Of a stretch of DNA of 39,660 nucleotides, positions 8,419 to 16,451 are shown in pieces. The stretch's first letter is position 1. Every line of letters starts with the position of its first letter. The notes below the pieces were generated by a model that was not told the DNA's origin, did no database searches, and saw only the letters and a program-made list of their open reading frames with translations. The DNA lies in contig RFGF01000059.1 in assembly GCA_003695915.1 (NCBI GenBank), positions 1 to 39,660 of the forward strand, in the 5' to 3' direction. Made by a program: the position numbers and the translations under genes. The DNA comes from Nitrospirota bacterium. GTDB lineage: Bacteria > Nitrospirota > Nitrospiria > Nitrospirales > UBA8639.

Positions 8419-8610
8419 TCACTTTCGTCTGGCTCGCTGAAAACCGTTCGAACCATGGCATGGCATGTGCGCCTCGTAGACCTCGGCAACACCCTGGTAG
8501 ACTCCCTTGAAGACGTGTCCCAGCACCTGGCCGGCGATATAACTTTCACAGTCGATTCGATCACGCACCGAGAGGCCTCCAGCGAACTCGACACCTTCCG
8601 GTTCCATCAT
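8419..8610 (-). pseudogene. Coding-like fragment, probable gene relic
   Basis: The minus strand reads EPEGVEFAGGLSVRDRI followed by IAGQVLGHVFKGVYQGVAEVY, a convincing protein-like stretch, and then stops. The next 70 bases become protein-like again in a shifted frame (ERFSASQTKVIVVARRSPLQ). That suggests a frameshifted, decayed gene. The family was not recognised. Confidence 0.3.
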
Positions 8611-8744
8611 GAGGCTTTCAGCACCTCATAATTTCAATCCCGCGACCAGCACGATTCCAACCCTCACGACGCACGCTAAACAAGGTTTTTCGCTGTCCAC
8701 CGAGCAAGGTATCGGCTTTGGCCGCCATAACCCAGACCGGATGC

Positions 8745-9083
8745 TTATGGCATAGCTGTCGAAAGTAGCGCGTCGATGATCAATCGGGCATCGGCAATCG
8801 GATCGATCGAAAAGGGCGCACGATCCCGTTCCGTCACTTTCGTGCTCAAACGTTGTGCGGCCAAAACAACTTCCCGGGGAAATTGCGTTTGCTGCTGAAT
8901 CCATCGAAGGTGCGCCAACGTATCTCCCGGAAGGGGCGGCTCTCCTCGCCGGATACGCCAATGAGTAAGCGCACGGCTCACCGCACGGCGAGCGCAGACA
9001 CGGGCCTGTCCCTCGTTTCCTTCTTCCCAAGCCTTCCGAGCACTGGCGAGTTCGGCCTTAATTTGCGCTAAACTCCCTGACAT
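8745..9083 (-). CDS. Small helical protein, HEPN-like
   Basis: A 112-residue, probably all-helical protein (SLAQIKAELASARKAWEEGN, then CARRAVSRALTHWRIRRG, ending IADARLIIDALLST). The helix pattern and lengths resemble HEPN-type proteins, but the strict R-x4-6-H RNase motif is not present (R37/H41 have spacing 3), so no toxin role is claimed. ATG 9083 has GAGG 9 nt upstream. Upstream in-frame ATGs (9098, 9110) lack a site. A longer open frame upstream in this phase overlaps the dehydrogenase gene and is not real. It is the last gene of the exchanger-dehydrogenase group. Confidence 0.65.
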   Translation of the reverse strand: MSGSLAQIKAELASARKAWEEGNEGQARVCARRAVSRALTHWRIRRGEPPLPGDTLAHLRWIQQQTQFPREVVLAAQRLSTKVTERDRAPFSIDPIADARLIIDALLSTAMP

Positions 9084-9157
9084 GATCCTATGCCTCATCG
9101 TATGCGGCATGCGAGATGATGCATCGACCGATGGCCAGCCCATGTGTTCGCGAGACA

Positions 9158-10168
9158 TCACCTTGCGTGATAGACCTCGGGATTCACGCACTGCGGCAGT
9201 CGTTCTCCCTTGATCCCGGCCAAGACATTCTCCACTGCCAGCAACGCCATCTTGGTTCTGGTAGCTACCGATGCGCTGGCAATATGAGGGACAATCAGGC
9301 AATTGGGAAGCTGGAGCAGTGGATCGTCGGCAGGAAGCGGCTCCGGCTCCGTAACATCCAGTGCAGCGTATCCGATTGTTCCATTGGCCAAGGCCGCAGA
9401 CAAGGCCGCGTGGTCCACCACACCGCCTCTGGCCGTATTGACTAAAATCGCCGTCGATTTCATCAGGTTCAATTCTCGCGTGCCGATCATGTGATAGGTC
9501 TGCTCGGTCAACGGCACATGAAGACTGACAAAATCTGATTCGCGCAAGAGCGTGGGAAAATCCACGAACTCTACAGACTCTATTTGGTGGGACGAGGTCG
9601 ATGCCCGATATGCCAAGATCCGCATCCCAAACCCAGTAGCACGCCGAGCGACGGCTTGTCCGATCCGCCCAAATCCGACAATCCCCAGCGTTGCCCCATG
9701 GAGATCGCGGCCTAACAAGAGCGTGGGGCTCCAAGTGGTCCAGCGCCCCTGCTCGACATATTTCAGGGCTTCTGGAAGACGACGGGCTGCCGCCAACAAC
9801 AACGCAAAGGCAAAATCCGCGGTCGTGTCCGTCAGGACCCCAGGCGTATAGCCGACGGGAACGCCGCGTGCGGTACAAGCTTGAATATCGATATGATCGT
9901 ATCCCACAGCCATGGTGCTGACGACACGCAATCGAGGGGCCCGGGCCAGCAGCGCAGCATCGATTCGATCGGTCAGTAAACAGAGAATGGCATCGACCTC
10001 TGCGCTGTACGCCTCGAGCCAATCCCGCGGCGCCACCGTGTCGCGATCCCAGAGGACGAGTGCAGCGTGAGCCTGTAGCCGTTCCATGGCCGGCAAAGGA
10101 AGCCGCCGAGTCACAAGAATACGAAAAGTTCGACTCGAAGAAGCTGAGAACGTTCCTAAGTGTTTCAT
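9158..10168 (-). CDS. D-2-hydroxyacid dehydrogenase (glyoxylate/hydroxypyruvate reductase type)
   Basis: A 336-residue NAD(P)-dependent D-isomer 2-hydroxyacid dehydrogenase, cytosolic. The Rossmann motif GFGRIG is at 165-170. The catalytic triad is visible: R247 in NTARGG, E276 in DVTEPEP and H295 in PHIAS. The substrate-loop stretch STMAVGYDHID near 84-94 is typical of GyaR/GhrB-like enzymes that reduce glyoxylate or hydroxypyruvate, but the exact substrate cannot be fixed from sequence. ATG 10168 lies 13 nt after the exchanger stop codon, so the two genes are probably cotranscribed. A weak ribosome-binding site suggests coupled translation. Confidence 0.92.
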   Translation of the reverse strand: MKHLGTFSASSSRTFRILVTRRLPLPAMERLQAHAALVLWDRDTVAPRDWLEAYSAEVDAILCLLTDRIDAALLARAPRLRVVSTMAVGYDHIDIQACTARGVPVGYTPGVLTDTTADFAFALLLAAARRLPEALKYVEQGRWTTWSPTLLLGRDLHGATLGIVGFGRIGQAVARRATGFGMRILAYRASTSSHQIESVEFVDFPTLLRESDFVSLHVPLTEQTYHMIGTRELNLMKSTAILVNTARGGVVDHAALSAALANGTIGYAALDVTEPEPLPADDPLLQLPNCLIVPHIASASVATRTKMALLAVENVLAGIKGERLPQCVNPEVYHAR

Positions 10169-10181
10169 CCGAGCAAGACCG

Positions 10182-11189
10182 TCATTGGCCCATGACGACC
10201 GAAAGACAAAACCCGAGATAACACAATCCGTTGATGACCAAATGGTACACTCTGAGCGTACGACACCGAACCATGACCAATAAATAAACGGCCGCTATCA
10301 AGGTTATGACCATCCCGATCACAACTTCCCGCTGAGGCACCCATGGCGTCAGCAAGATGCCTAACGCTGGAAGCAAGCTTCCTTGAAAGACCATGGCCCC
10401 CGTAATGTTTCCAAAGGCCAACGTGTCGCGTCCACGTCGAATCCACAAAATGCTGTTCACCTTTTCCGGCAATTCCGTCGCCACGGGAATAATTAACACT
10501 GATAGGGAAAGTGCGGAAATTCCGAGCCATTTGGCCAAATGTTCGATTCCGTACACAAATCCTTTTGCCCCGAACATGATCAAGACAAATCCAATGGCTA
10601 GCTGACCCAGCACCATTCCCAGATGATTCGGCAACCCTATGCGTGTCAGGTACAACGAACGATCTGCTTCTGTTCCATGTCCCTCGTTGACCAACTGGGC
10701 TGAGGCTTGAATCGTGAGGAATAAATACATGCCGTACAACAGCGTGAGCATCACGGCCATGCTACCACGAGCCAACATCCAGTCCGCAGGAAGGAGCGCC
10801 GCGAGGACACCCAAGCCGAACGCCACGCTAAACCACAGCAAATCTCGACTGAGGCCGGTGCGCTCCGGACGAAGCAGCCCTTTCCAGCCTCGTCGACTGG
10901 CTGCAAACGCCCCCATCAAGAACAAGGAGAGCGTGGACAACATGAGCGGGGCACCCAAAATGGCCCCGATCCCGACTTCGTGACGGACTTCGATCGAGCC
11001 TGTTCCAGAGAGAATGGCAAAGATCGGCACCATCGTTTCCGGAAGCGCTGTGCCAACTGCAGCGAAAATCGATCCCGTCACCCCTTCCGAAATCCCGAGA
11101 CGCTCTCCCAGATGTTCCAGTGCATTGGTAAAGGTTTCCGCCCCTAGCAGAATGACAACCAGTGCACCGAGAAGAACGGCAAATTCCAT
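10182..11189 (-). CDS. Sodium/calcium exchanger-family (CaCA) membrane transporter
   Basis: A 335-residue polytopic inner-membrane protein with about ten hydrophobic segments in two inverted halves, as in CaCA cation exchangers. The alpha-1 repeat shows AVGTALPETMVPIFA followed by GIGAILGAPLML. The alpha-2 repeat shows IPVATELPEKVNSI and GNITGAMVFQGSLLPALGI. Both have the acidic residue in the PE motif that coordinates the cation. Na+/Ca2+ or H+/Ca2+ antiport is the usual family activity; the ion cannot be determined here. The ATG has a weak GGGA ribosome-binding site. It heads the exchanger-dehydrogenase-helical protein group. Confidence 0.9.
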   Translation of the reverse strand: MEFAVLLGALVVILLGAETFTNALEHLGERLGISEGVTGSIFAAVGTALPETMVPIFAILSGTGSIEVRHEVGIGAILGAPLMLSTLSLFLMGAFAASRRGWKGLLRPERTGLSRDLLWFSVAFGLGVLAALLPADWMLARGSMAVMLTLLYGMYLFLTIQASAQLVNEGHGTEADRSLYLTRIGLPNHLGMVLGQLAIGFVLIMFGAKGFVYGIEHLAKWLGISALSLSVLIIPVATELPEKVNSILWIRRGRDTLAFGNITGAMVFQGSLLPALGILLTPWVPQREVVIGMVITLIAAVYLLVMVRCRTLRVYHLVINGLCYLGFCLSVVMGQ

Positions 11190-11516
11190 GATTTTCCCGA
11201 TCGCTCACCATCAAAAAAACGGTACAACGGTAGGGGTGAACCGGGCTGTCGAGGCTGCCCGCTTTTCAGAGCACCTGCCAAAACCCCACTGTCAAACCCA
11301 TTACAATGCTCTTCCTTCCGTCAAAAAGGACTTCCTTTTCAACGGATCATGGAGATCGGTCTCGACGTTTTTCTCTTCAAAGATGAAGATCAATATTTCT
11401 CGAAAGATCAATGAAGTACAAACTTCTATGCTTCGTCAGAGTGGTGAATCATGGAATAGGCGATTCTCGTCATCACGAATCTTGCTCCGGCCATATTCTT
11501 TGACTACACTACCATC
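11190..11516. other. Intergenic region between divergent exchanger and small membrane protein genes
   Basis: This 327-base divergent gap shows no coding signal. A TTGACA hexamer occurs on the minus strand near 11290-11300, but no matching -10 box follows it. No hairpin or RNA gene was seen. Confidence 0.4.
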
Positions 11517-11669
11517 ATGAGCGATCTAACCTTTGCCCTTCTACTTTCTATCGGGACGGTGGTTGTGTACGTCCTTCTCTCCCGCTGGTGGCGCTACCGT
11601 CGTGCAGCCAAACTCGCTGACAGCCTGCTTGAAGAAGTCATCAAAGGCAAAGATTCCTTGCGTCGATAA
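11517..11669 (+). CDS. Small single-span membrane protein (50 aa)
   Basis: The frame encodes 50 residues. A hydrophobic helix (LTFALLLSIGTVVVYVLLS, about 4-22) is followed by a strongly basic segment (RWWRYRRAAK) and a charged helical tail (ADSLLEEVIKGKD). This is the layout of an N-out/C-in small membrane protein obeying the positive-inside rule. No Shine-Dalgarno sequence precedes the ATG. Function is unknown. It lies between the exchanger and the convergent SprT-like gene. Confidence 0.45.
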   Translation: MSDLTFALLLSIGTVVVYVLLSRWWRYRRAAKLADSLLEEVIKGKDSLRR

Positions 11670-11759
11670 ACAACACCGGTACACATCTCCTCGAGTACAC
11701 TTTCTTTACACGACTGAAAGGAGAACTGTCACGCGTGAGTGCGCAAGAAATCGTGTCAA

Positions 11760-12488
11760 TTACGAGGGCCGTTCCATGAAATCGAATCGAAGCTGAGCAA
11801 GCGTTGAGGCCTTTGTGGTTGGTTGCGCTTTGTACGCTGCGCTTCGTTTCCACATCGGCGCATTCGGCGGAGAATCCACAGTCAAATTCGTGGGGTGCAG
11901 GGCATCTTCGACCAACAGACCATGACAAGATCCGCACCGATGTCGTTGCGGAGAAATGGTTCGCCGCTGACGCCGGTACAGCATGCCACACCGGAGGCAG
12001 CGCCATACATATCGTGCCAGCGCTTCGACTTCCCGATTCAATGTATGGCGGATGGTGACATCCAATCCATCTCGATTCAACTCTTCCATTTTGTCTCGAA
12101 AATCGCGCCCATGTGATGGACGACTTCGCCGAATATCGTATTGCCACTGATGGATCATTTCATGCGCCAAGGTACGGATGATCTCTCGTTCTGGCTGATG
12201 ACCCAGCAAGGGAAGAGAAAGCCGAATGAGCCGATCCATACTGTTTACCTGCACGGATTCGCCGCGGCGCGCACGGGCACCGACTAGGCTGACAAATAAT
12301 CCGGCCGAGGACGTCAGTCGAGAGCTCCATTCGATACGGATCGGCGGAAGGCGATTGTCGAAATAGCGACAGGCCAACTCTCGCCAATAGCCTTGCAATC
12401 GATCGAGAGATAAGGGAGTCCGCGATGTTAGGGATTGGGCAGGAGTCTTGCGCCGATTTGGGTTCCATCCTCGTAGAGATTCGCGCAT
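11760..12488 (-). CDS. SprT-like zinc metalloprotease
   Basis: A 242-residue SprT-family protein. The active-site motif HEMIH is at 109-113 (HExxH) with a downstream His in SHGRDF (H126) as likely third ligand. A zinc ribbon with two CxxC pairs follows (C164/C167 and C185/C188). Eukaryotic relatives (Spartan) cleave DNA-protein crosslinks; the bacterial role is less clear. The ATG at 12488 has no good ribosome-binding site. The gene is divergent from tadA across about 215 bases. Confidence 0.88.
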   Translation of the reverse strand: MRESLRGWNPNRRKTPAQSLTSRTPLSLDRLQGYWRELACRYFDNRLPPIRIEWSSRLTSSAGLFVSLVGARARRGESVQVNSMDRLIRLSLPLLGHQPEREIIRTLAHEMIHQWQYDIRRSRPSHGRDFRDKMEELNRDGLDVTIRHTLNREVEALARYVWRCLRCGMLYRRQRRTISPQRHRCGSCHGLLVEDALHPTNLTVDSPPNAPMWKRSAAYKAQPTTKASTLAQLRFDFMERPS

Positions 12489-12702
12489 AGAACGAGCACC
12501 ACCGCTTTATCTCGAGACCGTTTCACTCGATCATGGTAACGCCGCTTTTAGGGATGTTTTTTCGATGGGTTGGCACCTTGTCCCACGAAAACACGCAACC
12601 GTTCGAGATGAAAATCTGCCTCCTATACAAGATGACGCTGCTATGGTACCATGCCTCTCGTTTCTCCCGAAAAGCCCCTCTGTCGCTCGGCTGGGTATCA
12701 CG

Positions 12703-13242
12703 ATGGCATTAAATTGGGCAAGTTTTGCCGGCGCAAGCTGTGGTTCATCGAACCAGCAAATCGAGGAAGCCGATCACTACTTCATGCAATTGGCCCTTCG
12801 CCAAGCCGAACAGGCCTTTGTACAGGGAGAAGTCCCAGTCGGCGCTGTCTTGATCCACCAGGATCAAATCATTGCCACCGGTTTCAATCGTCGAGAAGCC
12901 AAGCAGGACCCATTGGCCCATGCCGAAATGCTCGCCATTCGGAAAGCTTCGCGTTGTTTACGATCGTGGCGACTGACGGGGACAACGTTGTACGTCACCT
13001 TGGAACCGTGTGCCATGTGCGCCGGAGCCATTATCCAGGCTCGCGTGAGCCGAGTAGTGTTCGGAGCGGCAGACCCCAAGGCCGGAGCCTGCGGTTCTCT
13101 CTATCATCTGTTGGCCGACCCCCGAGTCAATCACCGGGTTGCTGTCACCGGCGGCATTCTTGCCGAACCGAGTCGGACTTTATTGAAGAACTTTTTCTTG
13201 GAGCGTCGGCGATTCAGAGCTGCCGGACAGGCTCTAGCTTAA
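12703..13242 (+). CDS. tadA: tRNA-adenosine deaminase TadA
   Basis: TadA converts A34 to inosine in tRNA-Arg(ACG). The product has the zinc-dependent deaminase signature: HAE at 73-75 (zinc ligand H73, proton shuttle E75) and PCAMC with C103 and C106. The core [20 protein letters not shown] and [15 protein letters not shown] match TadA rather than cytidine deaminases. The upstream frame is open to 12448. ATG 12703 (179 aa) is preferred because it leaves only a short N-terminal extension over E. coli TadA; the ribosome-binding site is weak. A tRNA-Ser gene begins 17 nt after the stop and may share its transcript. Confidence 0.93.
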   Translation: MALNWASFAGASCGSSNQQIEEADHYFMQLALRQAEQAFVQGEVPVGAVLIHQDQIIATGFNRREAKQDPLAHAEMLAIRKASRCLRSWRLTGTTLYVTLEPCAMCAGAIIQARVSRVVFGAADPKAGACGSLYHLLADPRVNHRVAVTGGILAEPSRTLLKNFFLERRRFRAAGQALA

Positions 13243-13259
13243 CTGATTCGCGGACAGGC

Positions 13260-13347
<88 letters not shown>

Positions 13348-13503
13348 CTTTCGTCTCACGCTTGCCGAAATGACCAAACCTCAAGGTTCTTGTTGACCGG
13401 GACCGCCGAATTGCTCGCTTCTATCTCTTTTTGGTACTTTTTAAAAAAACATTTTGCAACCCGTAATCACCCAAGTCGATATCCAATCCATAAGGAGGTG
13501 AAG

Positions 13504-13860
13504 ATGATCGAACGGACTCGGGAAATACCGCGCACTGAATGGGGCACTTATTTCGATTTCGTCTCAAAACATTTGCCCCTGGAAGGCAAGCGGGCGGAAA
13601 TCGAAGTGGCCGCTCTTTCGCTCGGCGATCAGATCGAAGCCGAATGGGTTCCTATCCACGGCATCGTTTACGATCGGAAAGATGATCTCTTCGAAATCGC
13701 CGTCGAAGGGCTCGATCATCTCATTTACAAACCGGTCAGGGTCTGGGTAGAAGAAGGACCCGATACCTTGAAGGCTGTGGAGATCGAGGATGCAGAAGGC
13801 AAAACGCATATTGTCAAACTGCGCGAGCCGCTGGCTCTCCCTCCGACAAGCCAAGGGTGA
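13504..13860 (+). CDS. DUF5335-family protein
   Basis: A 118-residue protein with the DUF5335 pattern: N-terminal TREIPRTEWGTYFDFVSK, central GDQIEAEWVPIHGIVYD, then HLIYKPVRVWVEEG and a final AVEIEDAEGKTHIVKL. No biochemical function is established for the family to my knowledge, and no motif suggests catalysis. The start is clear: ATG 13504 with AAGGAGGTG immediately upstream at standard spacing, although the frame is open further upstream into the tRNA. The gene lies alone between tRNA-Ser and the convergent coaBC end. Confidence 0.85.
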   Translation: MIERTREIPRTEWGTYFDFVSKHLPLEGKRAEIEVAALSLGDQIEAEWVPIHGIVYDRKDDLFEIAVEGLDHLIYKPVRVWVEEGPDTLKAVEIEDAEGKTHIVKLREPLALPPTSQG

Positions 13861-13863
13861 TTC

Positions 13864-14070
13864 CTAATGAAGCGAATCATGGGGCAACACTGCCTTCGGA
13901 CGTGCAAAACCCATCGGCTTCGAGCTTTCAAAGCGCGGAATGTCCTTTTGCGCGACGATGAAAGGAAGTAACTCCCAACCCGCACAAATCTTGCGGAATG
14001 ACCGCTCGGCATTCTCTTGCGCGTCCGTCCTGTTTTTCAAAGGCTGCTGGCAGGGAGCGCTACAATCCAT
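13864..14070 (-). CDS. Small hypothetical ORF trailing coaBC
   Basis: A 68-codon frame (MDCSAPCQQPLKNRTDAQEN..., ending FARPKAVLPHDSLH) with GAGGTG upstream at slightly long spacing. The same frame is open to a TTG at 14112 that overlaps the coaBC stop as TTGA, so coupling to coaBC is possible with that start. No family recognised. The composition is protein-like, but the evidence is only moderate. Confidence 0.35.
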   Translation of the reverse strand: MDCSAPCQQPLKNRTDAQENAERSFRKICAGWELLPFIVAQKDIPRFESSKPMGFARPKAVLPHDSLH

Positions 14071-14108
14071 GAATCGCCAAGCACCTCTGACGCGAGGACC
14101 TCTTCCGC

Positions 14109-15341
14109 TCAAGAGGAAGGGAGGAATTCAGAGGTGCAGGCAGGGGCATTTATTCGATGCAATTCATCGAGAATGCGGTCAGCGACAGCACGCTTGGAAG
14201 AGCGAGGGATGTGGACGGTCGCTCCATGTTTGGTAAGCACGAAGACGTCGTTCGTCTCGCTGCCGAAGGCTGACTCGCTGCCTCCGACACGATTCACCAC
14301 GACCATGTCCAAACGTTTCCGCATCAGCTTGTCGTGCCCGTGGCGAAGCACATCTTCGGTCTCGGCAGCAAAACCGACAAGACATTGATGTGTACGCTGG
14401 GCCGAGAGCGCGGCAAGAATGTCCGGTGTGCGTTCTAATTCCAAGGGCTCGCCATTCCATTGATCTTTTTTGATCTTCCGATCACTGAGCGGCTTGCGAG
14501 GGCGAAAATCGGACACGGCAGCTGCCATAATCAAGACCGTAGCCCATGGAAAACGCAGAGACAAGGCCTGGTACATCTCCTCAGCGCTCACAACCGATAC
14601 CTGCTCCACTCCAGCAGGCGGGAGAAGTTCGGTTGGACCGCTGACCAGCACGACTTCTCCGCCTCGTTGCACCGCGGCTTCCGCAATAGCATAGCCCATT
14701 TTTCCTGTAGACCCGTTTGAGAGAAATCGCACAGGATCGATCGCCTCTCGCGTGGGACCAGCCGAAATCAAAAATCGATGCCCCTGCCAGTCTCTTTGTG
14801 CGGAAAGCCGTGCCCGCAGTGCCGAGAGAATCGCCTCCTCGCCAGGCATCCGGCCTTCCCCCCATTGACCCGATGCGAGAGGGCCCGACTCGGGATCAAG
14901 GACCGTCACGCCACGCGCTCTCAGTGTCTCGACATGGTGCATCAAGGCCGGCTGTCGCCACATCGCCCCATCCATGGCCGGAGCGAGAATCACGGGACGG
15001 GCCGTCGTGAGCAGCAACGTGCTCAGGAGATCGTCGGCAATTCCCAGCGCATATTTGGCCAGACGATTGGCCGTACACGGCGCAATGAGAATCAGATCCG
15101 CCTCTTCCGGCAATCGAATATGCGGCAGTCCAGAGGGATCGGAAAAGAGATTGTCGACTACTGGATGACCTGATAAGACTTCGAACGTCAAGGGCGTCAC
15201 AAATCGTTTGGCAGCACTCGTCATCACCACCCGCACATCTGCACCCTGCGCTCGAAGAGTGCGTAGCAAAGTCACAGCCTTATAAGCGGCAATGCTTCCC
15301 GTGACGCCCAGGAGAATTCGTCGATGTGCGAGCGGCATCAT
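14109..15341 (-). CDS. coaBC: Bifunctional phosphopantothenoylcysteine decarboxylase/synthetase CoaBC
   Basis: CoaBC performs two steps of CoA synthesis: ligation of cysteine to 4'-phosphopantothenate (CoaB) and FMN-dependent decarboxylation (CoaC). The CoaC half (1-180) has GVTGSIAAYKAV, the active-site His (H74), the APAMDGAMW clamp at 120-128 and the GPLASGQWGEGRM loop. In that loop Ser157 occupies the position of E. coli Cys158. The CoaB half (about 190-400) has SAGPTREAIDPVRFLSNGST, AAAVSDFRP and the KIKK segment. Length 410 is normal. The ATG has GAGG 6 nt upstream. It follows rpoZ by 18 nt. Confidence 0.96.
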   Translation of the reverse strand: MMPLAHRRILLGVTGSIAAYKAVTLLRTLRAQGADVRVVMTSAAKRFVTPLTFEVLSGHPVVDNLFSDPSGLPHIRLPEEADLILIAPCTANRLAKYALGIADDLLSTLLLTTARPVILAPAMDGAMWRQPALMHHVETLRARGVTVLDPESGPLASGQWGEGRMPGEEAILSALRARLSAQRDWQGHRFLISAGPTREAIDPVRFLSNGSTGKMGYAIAEAAVQRGGEVVLVSGPTELLPPAGVEQVSVVSAEEMYQALSLRFPWATVLIMAAAVSDFRPRKPLSDRKIKKDQWNGEPLELERTPDILAALSAQRTHQCLVGFAAETEDVLRHGHDKLMRKRLDMVVVNRVGGSESAFGSETNDVFVLTKHGATVHIPRSSKRAVADRILDELHRINAPACTSEFLPSS

Positions 15342-15359
15342 CGTGATCCTCAGATTCTG

Positions 15360-15725
15360 TTATTCTTCAGCCTCTGAACGCTCTTCGATTCGTGGCGTGT
15401 CGTCGATATACACACTCAAATCTTTTTGTAACTCGCTTGCTACTTCTTGATGACGCGCTAACGCCGCAGCGTCGACCTCCCGCTCGACCACTCGCCTGGC
15501 CTCCTTCATAGCCTGCTTGGCTTCGTCTCCCACTAAAAAGGGCACTCGCCCCTCCAACACTTCCTGGAGTGCTTGCGACGTTTCTTTTTTAAATTTCGTG
15601 GGACCGCTCAGCTGCGCTCCTTGCATGAGCTGTCTGGCCCGTTGAGCCGCTATAATGACAATGCGGTATCGGGAGTCAAATTGCTGTTCGTGTCCCTCCG
15701 GCAATAATGACAAGGCATCGACCAT
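15360..15725 (-). CDS. rpoZ: RNA polymerase omega subunit
   Basis: Omega stabilises assembly of the beta' subunit. The 121-residue product has the conserved N-terminal helix region (EQQFDSRYRIVIIAAQRARQLM followed by KKETSQALQEVLEGRVPF). The C-terminus is an extended charged tail. ATG 15725 has GGAG 8 nt upstream. The order gmk-rpoZ-coaBC is a common bacterial arrangement and supports the call. Confidence 0.92.
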   Translation of the reverse strand: MVDALSLLPEGHEQQFDSRYRIVIIAAQRARQLMQGAQLSGPTKFKKETSQALQEVLEGRVPFLVGDEAKQAMKEARRVVEREVDAAALARHQEVASELQKDLSVYIDDTPRIEERSEAEE

Positions 15726-15770
15726 AGTCTTTTCTCCTTTCTTGAAGGGATCTGTGAAGGTCTCTCCGAC

Positions 15771-16409
15771 TCATGATTCGATGGAATTCGGCAAGAGACC
15801 GACTTTTATCAACCAGGCACGGTCTACCCGTGTCGTTCGTAAGCGCTCCGCACGGATGACGGACTGAAAAGCCATCATCGCCTGATCGAGCTCGTCGTTA
15901 TAGATTATATACTGATAAGCTGCATAGTGGGCGATTTCACGTTGTGCAGCCTGAAGTCGTCGTGCGATTTCATCCGGTGCATCCATCGCTCGACGCCGCA
16001 AACGTTGCGTGAGCACATCCAACGAAGGGGGAAGGACGAAAAGAGAGACGGATTCAGAAATCTTCGCCATGAGTTGGCGAGCCCCCTGAACATCGATATC
16101 CAGCACGAGGTCCATCCCCTCTTCTTGTGCCTGACGCACTTCACGCCATAATGTTCCATAATAATGACCATGCACCTGAGCCCACTCGATAAATGCACCT
16201 TCCTGCACCATCCGTTGGAAGTCGTCTTCGCTGACGAACCAATATTCGCGTCCATTGACTTCTCCTGGCCGCGGTCGGCGGGTCGTGCACGACACAGACA
16301 TGCGCACCTGAGGCATCGCGCTCACGATGGCCGCGCAGAGAGTGGATTTCCCGACCCCCGATGGACCGGAAACAATAAAGATAATTCCTCGTCGAGAAGG
16401 CTGAACCAT
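15771..16409 (-). CDS. gmk: Guanylate kinase
   Basis: Phosphorylates GMP to GDP with ATP. The 212-residue product has the P-loop GPSGVGKS (15-22), the GMP-binding segment VSCTTRRPRPGEVNGREYWF, and LVLDIDVQGARQL. ATG 16409 is chosen because it leaves the usual short N-terminus before the first strand. The frame is open to a TTG at 16442, 9 nt after the yicC stop, and neither start has a good ribosome-binding site. Translation may depend on coupling to yicC. Confidence 0.95.
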   Translation of the reverse strand: MVQPSRRGIIFIVSGPSGVGKSTLCAAIVSAMPQVRMSVSCTTRRPRPGEVNGREYWFVSEDDFQRMVQEGAFIEWAQVHGHYYGTLWREVRQAQEEGMDLVLDIDVQGARQLMAKISESVSLFVLPPSLDVLTQRLRRRAMDAPDEIARRLQAAQREIAHYAAYQYIIYNDELDQAMMAFQSVIRAERLRTTRVDRAWLIKVGLLPNSIES

Positions 16410-16451
16410 GGCGTCGAATAAGAACGACACAATTGTGCTCAATATAGGAGC

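Larger units (their letters stand above)
7721..8744. other. About 1 kb without a confident gene; possible coding relics
   Basis: No protein family, tRNA or structured RNA was recognised between the receiver gene and the next minus-strand operon. Several short ORFs read like real protein in alternating frames, mainly on the minus strand (7941-8306 and 8419-8610). This is the pattern expected of a decayed gene or genes. No insertion-sequence ends or direct repeats were seen. Confidence 0.5.

Noticed and set aside
8745-9083. HEPN ribonuclease toxin
   Set aside because: The strict R-x4-6-H motif is missing and no MNT-type antitoxin gene is adjacent, so only a fold resemblance is noted.
8745-10022. 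A long minus-strand frame (425 codons) reading through the dehydrogenase gene into the small helical protein
   Set aside because: Its first 310 codons lie out of frame under the well-supported dehydrogenase and have no family features. Only the last 112 codons are kept.
12643-12652. Palindrome ATGGTACCAT upstream of tadA as an operator
   Set aside because: A single short palindrome in an A/T-balanced region, with no repeat elsewhere in the window; chance is likely.
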